Source of the DNA: Bradyrhizobium oropedii
Lineage (GTDB): Bacteria > Pseudomonadota > Alphaproteobacteria > Rhizobiales > Xanthobacteraceae
Direction: 5' to 3'
Assembly (NCBI RefSeq): GCF_020889685.1
Contig: NZ_JACMYO010000056.1
Span: 1-45,126 of the forward strand
DNA length: 45,126 nt
A model generated the notes under the pieces. That model saw nothing but the letters and a program-made list of their open reading frames with translations. It did not search any database and was not told the origin of the DNA. Both the position numbers and the translations under genes were made by a program. Positions 38,233 to 45,126 of the stretch are shown piece by piece (within the stretch, counting starts at the first letter, position 1; every line of letters begins with the position of its first letter).

Positions 38233-39396
38233 ATGAGCGATGACGAACAGACAGCCATGATCCGCGAGACCGTCGCGAGATTCGTCGATCGCGAACTGAT
38301 CCCGCTCGAGCCGCAATATCTGAAATCGAAACTGCCCGGCAGCGATCATCCCGAGCTCACGCCGGAACAGCGCAAACGGCTGCGCGACGTCTCGAAGGAA
38401 CTCGGCCTCTGGGGCCTCGATGCACCCGAGGATCTCGGCGGCCACGACCTGCCGACGCGGACGATGGCTGCGGTGCACGAAGAGCTCGGCCGCAGCTGTG
38501 TGCCGTTCGTGCTGCCGCCGGACTCGCCGAACCTGCGCATGCTGCAGGCGGTCGGCACCGACGCGCAGAAGAAGAAATATCTGCAGCCCTATATCGAGGG
38601 CCGGATGACATCGGCGATCGCGATCTCCGAGCCCGGCGCCGGCGGCGATCCCGCAGGGATGAAGACGCGTGCGGTGCTCGAAGGCGAAGAGTGGGTATTG
38701 AACGGCCGCAAGATCTGGATCAGCAATGCGCGCGCTGCCGACTTCATCATCGTGATGGCGCGGGTCGGCAACGATCAGCGCCAGGGCGGCATCACCTCCT
38801 TCATCGTCGAGAAGGGCACGGCGGGCTTCATCATCGAACGCGAGATCCCGATGGTCGGCGGCGGCTCGACCTATGAGATCGTGTTCGAGGACTGCCGCAT
38901 CCCGAAGGATTCGGTGCTCGGCGAGGTCGGCAAGGGCTACGCGCCGATGCAGCTTCGCCTGCGCACGCGTCGGCTCGAGATGGGATCGACCTGCGTCGGC
39001 ATCACCAAGCGCGCGCTCGACATGATGTGCGAGCACGCCAAGCAGCGCGAGACGTTCGGCGTCAAGCTCGCCGAGCGCCAGGCGATCCAGTGGTGGATTG
39101 CTGATATCTCCACCCGCATGCATGCGTGCCGGCTGATGGTGCGCGAGGCCGCCGACAAGACCGACCGCGGCGAGGACATCCGCCACGAGGCCTCGATGAT
39201 CAAGGTGTTCGCGACCGAGATGGCCTATGACGCCTGCGACCATGCCATGCAGACGCTCGGCGCACTCGGCGTGACGCTGGAATTGCCGCTGAACGCGCTC
39301 TGGCAGAAGGCCCGCCTGATGCGGGTGTACGAAGGCCCGAGCGAGGTCCATCGCCAGGCGATCGCCCGCCGCGTACTTGGTCTGCGTGGCGGCTAG
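38233..39396 (+). CDS. Acyl-CoA dehydrogenase
   Basis: A 387-aa flavin enzyme introducing a 2,3-double bond into acyl-CoA. Three domains are present: N-terminal helices (1-120), the beta domain with SAIAISEPGAGGDPAGMKTR (FAD/substrate site) and WVLNGRKIWISNARAADFII, and the C-terminal helical domain ending LMRVYEGPSEVHRQAIARRV. The Glu in YEGPSE is the expected catalytic base. It is of the ACAD10/11-like or long-chain type; chain preference is unknown. The ATG has GAGGA about eight bases upstream. A palindromic repeat follows the stop. Confidence 0.93.
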   Translation: MSDDEQTAMIRETVARFVDRELIPLEPQYLKSKLPGSDHPELTPEQRKRLRDVSKELGLWGLDAPEDLGGHDLPTRTMAAVHEELGRSCVPFVLPPDSPNLRMLQAVGTDAQKKKYLQPYIEGRMTSAIAISEPGAGGDPAGMKTRAVLEGEEWVLNGRKIWISNARAADFIIVMARVGNDQRQGGITSFIVEKGTAGFIIEREIPMVGGGSTYEIVFEDCRIPKDSVLGEVGKGYAPMQLRLRTRRLEMGSTCVGITKRALDMMCEHAKQRETFGVKLAERQAIQWWIADISTRMHACRLMVREAADKTDRGEDIRHEASMIKVFATEMAYDACDHAMQTLGALGVTLELPLNALWQKARLMRVYEGPSEVHRQAIARRVLGLRGG

Positions 39397-39411
39397 AGGG
39401 CTGCCAAACCT

Positions 39412-39496
39412 CGTCATTGCGAGGAGCGAAAGCGACGAAGCAATCCATGCTGCCACTTGCGGTGCGATGGATTGCTTCGCCGCGCTCGCAATGACG
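39412..39496. repeat. REP-like intergenic palindrome (Bradyrhizobium type)
   Basis: An 85-bp element bounded by CGTCATTGCGAG and CTCGCAATGACG, with inner GAAGCAATCCA / TGGATTGCTTC arms, so it folds into a long hairpin. I recognise the CGTCATTGCGAG...GAAGCAATCCA core from many Bradyrhizobium intergenic regions. It sits between the convergent acyl-CoA dehydrogenase and chemotaxis receptor genes. Confidence 0.85.
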
Positions 39497-39538
39497 GGGA
39501 GCAAATATCTGCCCCCTTTGACAGCGGCGTGCCGTCGA

Positions 39539-41620
39539 TTATGCCGCCCGCACGTCTGACAGGAAGCGGTTGACCTGGCCGGCGAGGTCCTTGGACTGCG
39601 TCGAGAGCTGCTCGGCCGCGCCCAGCACCTGGGTTGCCGCCGCGCCGGTGTCGTCGGCGGCGCGCTGCACGCCGGAGATGTTGGAATTGACTTCCTGCGT
39701 GCCGCGCGCGGCTTCCTGAACGCTGCGCGAGATTTCCTTGGTCGCCGAGCCCTGTTCCTCGATTGCGGCGGCAATCGCGGTGCCGATCTGGTCGATCTCG
39801 GTGATGACGTCGACGACGCTGCGGATGGCGGTCACGGTCTCGTCGCTGGCGGTCTGGATCGCGGTGATCTGCTCGGAAATCTCCGTGGTTGCCTTCGCGG
39901 TCTGGCCGGCCAGCGACTTCACTTCTGAGGCGACGACGGCAAAGCCGCGGCCGGCCTCGCCGGCGCGGGCTGCCTCGATGGTGGCGTTGAGCGCGAGCAA
40001 ATTGGTCTGCGCGGCGATGCTCTGGATCAACGTCACGACGTCGCCGATCTTCTGAGCGCCCTCGGCCAGCGAGCGGGCGGTGTCGCCGGTGCGCCGGGCA
40101 TGATCGACCGCGCGCGCGGCGATCTCGGTCGAGGTCGCGACCTGGCGGGCGATCTCCGAGATCGAGGAGGTCAGTTCTTCGGTCGCGCTCGCGACCGTCT
40201 GCACGTTGGTCGAAGTCTGATCGGATGCCGCCGCGACGACCGCGGCCTGCCGGTTGGTTGCTGCGGCGGTGGCCGACATCGATTGCGCCGTGTTCTCCAT
40301 CACCGAAGACGCCGCGGACAACCCGCCGACCAGCTCCGTGACTTTGGCCTCGAATGCGCGTGTCAGATCGTCGAGCACGCGGGCGCGGCGCATCTTGACG
40401 TCGTTCTCGGCTTCCTTCTCGGTCGCGAGGTGATCGGCGTCGATCTTGTTGTCCTTGAACACCTGCACGGCGGCAGCCATCGCGCCGATCTCGTCGTTGC
40501 GCGCGGCGCCCGGGATCGCCTCGGCGACGTCACCCGCGGCGAGACGCGACATCCGGCCGGTGAGGGCGGCGATCGGGTTGAGGATGCGGCGGCGGACCAT
40601 GACGATCAGGGCGGCGCTGACGGCAATGACCGCGAGCAGCCCGGTCAGTGCCACCACGAAGCTGACGCGTGCCGATGAATAGGCGGCGGTAAGACCTTGC
40701 TCGGCATTCTCGTAGAACGCGTCGCGGACGGTGATGATGGCGGCGAGGCCGATTTGCGATTCTGGGTAATAGGCGTCGAGATCCAGCTCGTACTTGCCGG
40801 TCACTGCGCCTTCCTTGGCAAGCTTCAGCGCCTTGCCGAACCGCTCGACATAATCGGCCTGCATCTTGCCGAGCGCCGTCATGACGTTGGCAGGCGTCGC
40901 GGGATTGTTGCGCAGCTCCTGCAAGGTCGAGAGGATCTGCTCGGTGCGGCCGGTCGAGCGATAGAGCTCCAGTTTCTCCGGCTCGGTCGCGACACGCCTG
41001 GCGCCGACCAGCGCCTTGTGCAGGCTGGCATTCAGGCCGCCGATGTCGCGCAAGGTCCAGGCGACGTTGGCGTAGTTGGCCTGGCGATAGGCATTGCCGT
41101 CGAGGCCGGCAAGGCGGCGCACCTGCTCGTCGAGCAGCGTGGTGACGCCGGCATTGAACACGGAATTGTCGGCGACGATCTTGCCGGCGGCCGCGCGGCG
41201 GGCATCGGCTGGCCCTGCGATCGCAGTCGCGATGGCGTCGCGCAGTCCGGTAAACTTCACCTTCAGCGCGTCGATCTCGCGCGCGACGGCCTCGCCATCG
41301 TCGAGCGATCCCGGCAGGGTGGCGCGCACCTGGTTGACCTTGGCAAGCGCACCGTCGGTCAGCTGGCGCTGACGGTCGAGTTCGGCAATCTGCTTCGGAT
41401 CGATCGTGGCCCCCCCAAGCAAAAGGTTGGTGGCGTAGCCACGCTCGGGGTTCATGTAACGCGGGATATCGCCAACGGCGCGGACGATTTCGAGCCGGCT
41501 CTGCGCGGTCGAGATCTTGTCCATGGTCTGGTACTTGGTGACAGCGACATAGGCCGCCAGTCCGCCGCCGACCGCTGATAACGAGACGATCGCGGCCGTC
41601 AGGAGAGTACCGATTTTCAT
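39539..41620 (-). CDS. Methyl-accepting chemotaxis protein
   Basis: A 693-aa transmembrane receptor. TM1 is about 5-27, the periplasmic sensor about 28-318 (helical, possibly nitrate/bacterial 4HB-like), TM2 319-343, HAMP 344-395 (RRRILNPIAALTGRMSRLAA), then a long cytoplasmic coiled coil. The signalling tip is intact: AAQTNLLALNATIEAARAGE followed by AGRGFAVVASEVKSLA. The protein should couple to CheA/CheW; no che genes are in the window. No CheR-docking pentapeptide is seen at the C-terminus (VNRFLSDVRAA). Ligand unknown. The ribosome-binding site is weak. Confidence 0.93.
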   Translation of the reverse strand: MKIGTLLTAAIVSLSAVGGGLAAYVAVTKYQTMDKISTAQSRLEIVRAVGDIPRYMNPERGYATNLLLGGATIDPKQIAELDRQRQLTDGALAKVNQVRATLPGSLDDGEAVAREIDALKVKFTGLRDAIATAIAGPADARRAAAGKIVADNSVFNAGVTTLLDEQVRRLAGLDGNAYRQANYANVAWTLRDIGGLNASLHKALVGARRVATEPEKLELYRSTGRTEQILSTLQELRNNPATPANVMTALGKMQADYVERFGKALKLAKEGAVTGKYELDLDAYYPESQIGLAAIITVRDAFYENAEQGLTAAYSSARVSFVVALTGLLAVIAVSAALIVMVRRRILNPIAALTGRMSRLAAGDVAEAIPGAARNDEIGAMAAAVQVFKDNKIDADHLATEKEAENDVKMRRARVLDDLTRAFEAKVTELVGGLSAASSVMENTAQSMSATAAATNRQAAVVAAASDQTSTNVQTVASATEELTSSISEIARQVATSTEIAARAVDHARRTGDTARSLAEGAQKIGDVVTLIQSIAAQTNLLALNATIEAARAGEAGRGFAVVASEVKSLAGQTAKATTEISEQITAIQTASDETVTAIRSVVDVITEIDQIGTAIAAAIEEQGSATKEISRSVQEAARGTQEVNSNISGVQRAADDTGAAATQVLGAAEQLSTQSKDLAGQVNRFLSDVRAA

Positions 41621-41783
41621 GGGATGCGCGCCATTCTTGACGGGAGGAGAGGCCTCAACCGTACCGGGTGCGCATTAAGCTTGGGTTTATGATCCGGGAG
41701 CCGCGGCGGTCCCGACCGTCTCGATCATTCGAAAGTCGAAGGCGCCGCAGCGCCCGGCCGCGCGCAGCGGCACGGCGCGACAG

Positions 41784-42038
41784 TCAGTGCTCGTCGTCGT
41801 CAGCGCCCTTGGTCGCGGCGCGGTGCTGGGTCGCGCCGTTGGAGCCCGCTTCGCCGCAGGGAAGCTGGTTCCAAGTGCCGTCGGCGGCCTGTTGGTAGGC
41901 CTGGCAGCCGGTCGAATTGGTTGTGGTGGCGGCTTTCTCGTCGGCTTTCTGCCGCTCGGCACTCTTCGCCAGCGCCGGCGTGGCAACGGCGGCGATGGCC
42001 GCGAGCGAGCCTGCGAAAACCAGCTTTGCGATTCGCAT
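41784..42038 (-). CDS. Small exported hypothetical protein, 84 aa
   Basis: The ATG at 42038 has a perfect AAGGAG eight bases upstream. The product MRIAKLVFAGSLAAIAAVAT is a signal peptide (cleavage near PALAKS). The mature part is hydrophilic with two cysteines (TGCQAYQQAADGTWNQLPCG) and an acidic end (GADDDEH). Rhizobial genomes carry many such short proteins; no function is known. It is a single-gene unit. Confidence 0.75.
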   Translation of the reverse strand: MRIAKLVFAGSLAAIAAVATPALAKSAERQKADEKAATTTNSTGCQAYQQAADGTWNQLPCGEAGSNGATQHRAATKGADDDEH

Positions 42039-42217
42039 GTCGGGTTCTCCTTCTCGAAGCGAACGCATATCCAGAAAACAAATCTGGCAATTTTTGGCCG
42101 CGGCGAGGGACCTGCGACGAATTGCTTAATGTCGGGAAAACGCGCCGGATATGCCGTTAACATCTGCGCGCCAGCCGCAGGACGGCTGTCGCAGCGCTGT
42201 GGTAGGATCGCGCCATC

Positions 42218-42808
42218 ATGACCCACCGCATTCTCGTTCTCTACGGCTCCTATCGTTCGGATCGCATGGGCATCCGGCTGGCGCACTTCGTCGTCGACGG
42301 CCTTCGCGCCCGCGGCGACGATGTCGAGCTGATCGATGCCAAGGAGGTCGGCCTGCCGATGCTCGACCGGATGTACAAGGAACATCCCAAGGGGCAGGCG
42401 CCGGCCGTGCTCGAAACGCTCGCTGGAAAAATCCGCGACGCCGACGGCTTCCTGTTCGTCACCGGCGAGTACAATTGGGGCATGCAGCCCGGGCTCAAGA
42501 ACCTGACCGATCATTTCCTCGAGGAATGGTTCTGGCGTCCGGCGGCGATCGCAAGCTATTCGGCGGGGCGGTTCGCCGGTGCGCGTGCCGCGACCGCCTG
42601 GCACGGCACGTTGTCGGAGATGGGCATGGTGGTGGTGTCGAGCACGATCAGCGCGGGGCCGATCGCGCAGACCTTGTCGGCCGACGGCAAGCCGATCGGC
42701 GAGGGCGGTAAATCGCTGGAGCGCGCCTTTCCTCGCTTTGCCGACGACTTCACCTGGTGGATCGAAGCCGCCAAGGCACAGCGGGCGCGCAAGCCGCCAC
42801 CATACTGA
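42218..42808 (+). CDS. NAD(P)H-dependent FMN reductase
   Basis: A 196-aa flavodoxin-fold enzyme: MTHRILVLYGSYRSDRMGIR (phosphate-binding GSYRSDRMG), then DADGFLFVTGEYNWGMQPGL followed by KNLTDHF (the family GEYNxGxPGxLKNxxD signature), and TAWHGTLSEMGMVVVSST. It reduces FMN or quinones/azo dyes with NAD(P)H. The SDR starts 33 bases downstream on the same strand, so the two are probably one operon. AGGA lies upstream of the ATG. Confidence 0.9.
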   Translation: MTHRILVLYGSYRSDRMGIRLAHFVVDGLRARGDDVELIDAKEVGLPMLDRMYKEHPKGQAPAVLETLAGKIRDADGFLFVTGEYNWGMQPGLKNLTDHFLEEWFWRPAAIASYSAGRFAGARAATAWHGTLSEMGMVVVSSTISAGPIAQTLSADGKPIGEGGKSLERAFPRFADDFTWWIEAAKAQRARKPPPY

Positions 42809-42841
42809 GCGCAGGTCTGAAAGTCCGGGAGTTGCGGGATC

Positions 42842-43624
42842 ATGAGCCTTTTCACATCGCCCTTCGATCCCGTTCGGGAAGCGGCTTTGGTGACCGGCGC
42901 CGGCAACGGCATCGGCCGCGCCATCGCGCAGGCGCTGGTCGGCGACGGCGTGCGCACGGTGTTCGCCGATCTGCATGAAGACAAGGTCGTCGCCGCGATC
43001 AAGGCCGCTCCGCGTCCCGAACTCGCAGTGCCTTGGATCGGCGATCTCGCACAGCGCGTGGCGTGCGATGCCCTGCTGGCACATGCGCAAGCTTCACTCG
43101 GGCAGGTGACGCACTTCGTCCATAGCGCCTCGCCGCCGCGCCGCGAGGCCGATCATGCGATGGCGGTCGACGACGAAACCTGGCGGCAGATGCACGCGGT
43201 CAATCTCGATGCCGGCTTTCATCTGTCGCGCGAACTGGCGCGCAAGCTGATCGCGGCGAAGACGCCGGGCTCGTTCCTGCTGCTCACCTCGCTGCATGCC
43301 GGCACGCCGCGCAACCTGCCGCATTACTCGTCGGCGAAGGCCGGCATGGCGATGCTGGTGAAGGAGCTGGCCAAGAGCTGGGGCCGCTATGGCATCCGCG
43401 TCAATGCGCTGGTGCCGGGCGCGATTGCGGCCGGCGGCTTCGTCGCCGATCCTGCGCTTGCAAGGCACATCCCGCTTGGCCGGCTTGGCCAGGCGGACGA
43501 TCTCGCGCCGATGGCGCTCGCCGTGCTGTCGCACAAGCTCTCCGGCTACGTCACCGGCGCATCGATCGTGGTCGACGGCGGCCTGTCGCTGACCAACTGG
43601 TTCGCGCCGCCGGAGCTTGATTGA
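42842..43624 (+). CDS. SDR family oxidoreductase
   Basis: A 260-aa classical short-chain dehydrogenase with glycine motif TGAGNGIG near residue 18, active-site YSSAK (Tyr-x-x-x-Lys), the region LLTSLHAGTPRNLPHYSSAK, and a C-terminal YVTGASIVVDGGLSL. It resembles glucose or 3-oxoacyl reductases but the substrate is open. GGGAG lies upstream of the ATG. It follows the FMN reductase by 33 bases. An intergenic palindromic repeat begins 15 bases after its stop. Confidence 0.9.
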   Translation: MSLFTSPFDPVREAALVTGAGNGIGRAIAQALVGDGVRTVFADLHEDKVVAAIKAAPRPELAVPWIGDLAQRVACDALLAHAQASLGQVTHFVHSASPPRREADHAMAVDDETWRQMHAVNLDAGFHLSRELARKLIAAKTPGSFLLLTSLHAGTPRNLPHYSSAKAGMAMLVKELAKSWGRYGIRVNALVPGAIAAGGFVADPALARHIPLGRLGQADDLAPMALAVLSHKLSGYVTGASIVVDGGLSLTNWFAPPELD

Positions 43625-43639
43625 GGATTCTTGTTTGAC

Positions 43640-43683
43640 GCGTTTTCTTCACGCGAACCGGTGCCCACTTCGCTCGAAAACGC
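43640..43683. repeat. 44-bp intergenic palindromic element
   Basis: Ends in GCGTTTTC and GAAAACGC with inner TCACGCGAACCGG / CCACTTCGCTCG. I recall this GCGTTTTCTTCACGCGAACCG element as widely repeated between genes in Bradyrhizobium. It separates the SDR gene from the convergent exported protein gene. Confidence 0.75.
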
Positions 43684-43686
43684 TTT

Positions 43687-44070
43687 CTATTCCTTCGTCC
43701 TGATGTAGCCCGCAAGCCGCGACTTCTGGTCCTGGCACCAGGTCGTCATGCTGCCGGCGCGGCGCTGGTCGAGGTCGGTGGACTGGGTTGCGATCGCGAC
43801 TTCGGTCATCAGGTCGTCGGGCTGCTTCTCGCCCATCTTGCCGCCGGTGTGCATGAAGGCGATCGCCTTGCGCACCTGCTCGGTGGTGCCGTCGGGCAGG
43901 TGCATGTCCTGCGCCCGCTGCACAAGATCCTGATAGACGAGATCGGTGCCGGGGCACTCGACCTTGGCCGCAAAGGCCTGCAGCACCATCGTGACATAGG
44001 CCGCGCGCGGATCGGCGTGGGCCGGTGTTGCCGCCACAATCAGGCCGCCGATCAGCAAAGCGTAACGCAT
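43687..44070 (-). CDS. Exported hypothetical protein, 127 aa
   Basis: From the ATG at 44070 (ideal GGGAGG six bases upstream): MRYALLIGGLIVAATPAHAD (signal peptide, cleavage after AHA) then RAAYVTMVLQAFAAKVECPG and VYQDLVQRAQDMHLPDGTTE. Two cysteines (VECPG and TWCQDQ) suggest one disulfide. The rest is helical with no catalytic motif. I do not recognise a family. It is transcribed alone. Confidence 0.75.
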   Translation of the reverse strand: MRYALLIGGLIVAATPAHADPRAAYVTMVLQAFAAKVECPGTDLVYQDLVQRAQDMHLPDGTTEQVRKAIAFMHTGGKMGEKQPDDLMTEVAIATQSTDLDQRRAGSMTTWCQDQKSRLAGYIRTKE

Positions 44071-44246
44071 CGAATTCCTCCCGAGGTTTTAGACATTTTG
44101 TCGCAAGGCTAGCGTCCGCGGGAACCGACTGCAACCGTCAGGACACACTTGCCGGAGGAACCGATCAAACGGCCGTGTTCCAGCCGGGGCTGCCACGATT
44201 TCAGCACGATTTCGGCAGCAAGTGCCAAAAGTTGACGCAGGGGAGA

Positions 44247-44876
44247 ATGATCGTGTCGAAGTTGGGGCTTGCTGCGGTGCTGGTGGGTTCGCTTGCGCTT
44301 GGCGGCTGTATGCAGGCGACGCTGTCGCCGGTGTCGGATGCCGCGATGACGCCGCGCGATCGGCAATTGCTGGCGCATCCGCCCTATGCGGACGCCAAGA
44401 TCCCCGATCAGTTCCAGCGCCACATTGTCGATTACACGCGGAAGGAGCAGCCGGGCTCGATCCTGGTCGATACCGACGCGCGCTATCTCTATTACGTGCT
44501 GCCCGGCGGCAAGGCGATCCGCTACGGCGTCGCCGTCGGCGAGGAGGCGATGGCATTTTCCGGTGTTGCCACTGTCGGTCGCCTGGCCGAATGGCCCGAT
44601 TGGGTTCCGACCAAGGATATTCAGGAGCGGCTCGGGCCGTATCCGGCGCGCGTCGCCGGTGGACCCGCCAACCCGCTCGGCGCCCGGGGCATCTACCTCT
44701 ACCAGGGCAACAAGGACACGCTGTATCGCATCCACGGCACCAACCAGCCCGAATATATCGGGCAGGCGATCTCGTCGGGCTGCATCCGCATGAACAATGC
44801 CGACGTCATCGATCTCTACCAGCACGTCAAGCCGGGCGCGACCGTGGTGGTGCTGCCGCCGGGACAGAGCGCGTAA
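44247..44876 (+). CDS. L,D-transpeptidase lipoprotein
   Basis: A 209-aa YkuD-type L,D-transpeptidase. The N-terminus MIVSKLGLAAVLVGSLALGG ends in a lipobox (LALGGC, Cys21), so it is anchored as a lipoprotein. The catalytic motif is HGTNQPEYIGQAISSGCIRM with His163 and Cys179. It makes 3-3 peptidoglycan cross-links or attaches proteins to the wall. The ATG at 44247 is close to GGGGAG; a GTG at 44253 has better spacing (7) and also keeps the lipobox. It is the second L,D-transpeptidase of the window, without the linker of the 955-2763 gene. It ends at a strong terminator. Confidence 0.9.
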   Translation: MIVSKLGLAAVLVGSLALGGCMQATLSPVSDAAMTPRDRQLLAHPPYADAKIPDQFQRHIVDYTRKEQPGSILVDTDARYLYYVLPGGKAIRYGVAVGEEAMAFSGVATVGRLAEWPDWVPTKDIQERLGPYPARVAGGPANPLGARGIYLYQGNKDTLYRIHGTNQPEYIGQAISSGCIRMNNADVIDLYQHVKPGATVVVLPPGQSA

Positions 44877-44893
44877 TTCGAATACCGAAGTGC

Positions 44894-44933
44894 AATGCGG
44901 CCGATTGCGTCATCGCGATCGGCCGCATTTTTT
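44894..44933 (+). terminator. Rho-independent terminator of the L,D-transpeptidase lipoprotein gene
   Basis: A 16-bp stem (AATGCGGCCGAT plus TGCG, closed by TCAT) ends in a run of six Ts, 17 bases after the stop. The T-run is only on the plus strand, so it serves this gene and not the facing one. Confidence 0.92.
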
Positions 44934-44950
44934 CAGCCGTCAGTCAGCCT

Positions 44951-45126
44951 TCAGCGCAGCGGCATCGGCGGCCGAACCACCGGGCCGCCATCATCCGCGT
45001 CGACTACACTGGACTGTTGCTGCGGTTGCACGGGCCGCGGTGCCACGGCCGATTGCGGGGAGACCGCAACCGGGGCCGGTAGCGGCGCTGCTGATGCGGG
45101 CGGTGGCGGCGGGATGTAGGCCTGTG
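44951..45126 (-). CDS. C-terminal part of a Pro-rich protein (cut by window edge)
   Basis: On the minus strand a frame enters from the right edge and ends at TGA at 44951 (57 residues visible). It reads QAYIPPPPPASAAPLPAPVA, then VSPQSAVAPRPVQPQQQSSV and VDADDGGPVVRPPMPLR. It is extremely Pro/Ala/Gln-rich, like the flexible tail of an envelope protein. The start and any domain lie outside the window. Confidence 0.6.
   Translation of the reverse strand, partial: QAYIPPPPPASAAPLPAPVAVSPQSAVAPRPVQPQQQSSVVDADDGGPVVRPPMPLR

Noticed and set aside
37929..38258. Minus-strand frame before the acyl-CoA dehydrogenase
   Set aside because: No ribosome-binding site or recognisable motif, and it crosses the leader of the plus-strand gene.
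1..45126. CRISPR array, prophage, transposase, rRNA or tRNA
   Set aside because: No regularly spaced repeats, phage or transposase proteins, or RNA gene folds were seen in a by-eye reading of both strands.

Overview
This window looks like core chromosome of an alphaproteobacterium, most probably Bradyrhizobium or a close relative. The basis is high GC, a eukaryotic-type glutamine synthetase II (glnII) preceded by a sigma-54 promoter and a divergent DUF2735 gene, many small rhizobial secreted proteins, and two intergenic palindromes of kinds I recall from Bradyrhizobium genomes. The species is inferred. I see no rRNA, tRNA, CRISPR array, insertion sequence, phage or plasmid gene.

Layout. 1-5.4 kb holds envelope and stress genes: a signal-peptide protein cut by the edge, an exported glutathione peroxidase, a large L,D-transpeptidase, creA, and a string of small exported or membrane proteins, some only 49-81 aa. 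5.4-7.7 kb is a divergent MocR regulator / PNPOx-fold flavoprotein pair. An M20 amidohydrolase (7.8-9.0 kb) is followed by a tryptophan-to-anthranilate cluster: alpha/beta-hydrolase formamidase, kynA, kynU (9.3-12.2 kb). 12.2-14.4 kb has a BtuF-like protein, a PaaI-type thioesterase and a frameshifted GNAT gene behind two perfect palindromes. 14.4-19.3 kb has a DUF2161 nuclease-like protein, a quinol monooxygenase, a GrlR-like protein, two enzymes of unknown substrate, a tyrosine phosphatase and an MliC-like protein.

19.3-21.3 kb is the nitrogen-assimilation locus (DUF2735 / sigma-54 promoter / glnII). 21.4-23.8 kb is a compact set: tandem-GrlR protein, leaderless ModA-like binding protein, Sel1-repeat protein and a 49-aa basic protein. 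23.8-27.8 kb is a minus-strand operon for a periplasmic molybdenum hydroxylase: Tat-exported Moco subunit, 2Fe-2S subunit and diheme cytochrome c, joined by 4-bp overlaps. 27.9-32.8 kb has an exported protein, a DMT transporter, an ABC-F ATPase, a hexapeptide acyltransferase and an HU-type protein. 32.9-36.8 kb has a doubly disrupted metallo-beta-lactamase-fold gene, two PilZ proteins, a DUF2336 protein and an AraC regulator. 36.8-45.1 kb has a PsiF protein, a nitroreductase, an acyl-CoA dehydrogenase, a chemotaxis receptor, an FMN reductase, an SDR, small exported proteins, an L,D-transpeptidase lipoprotein and an edge-truncated Pro-rich protein.

The most unusual points are: two genes broken at specific sites (GNAT at its acetyl-CoA loop; the MBL-fold gene by a stop plus a 1-bp loss); one single and one tandem GrlR-fold protein far from any visible type III secretion genes; several perfect operator-like palindromes; and an L,D-transpeptidase with a long low-complexity linker and a second, cysteine-free YkuD-like domain.
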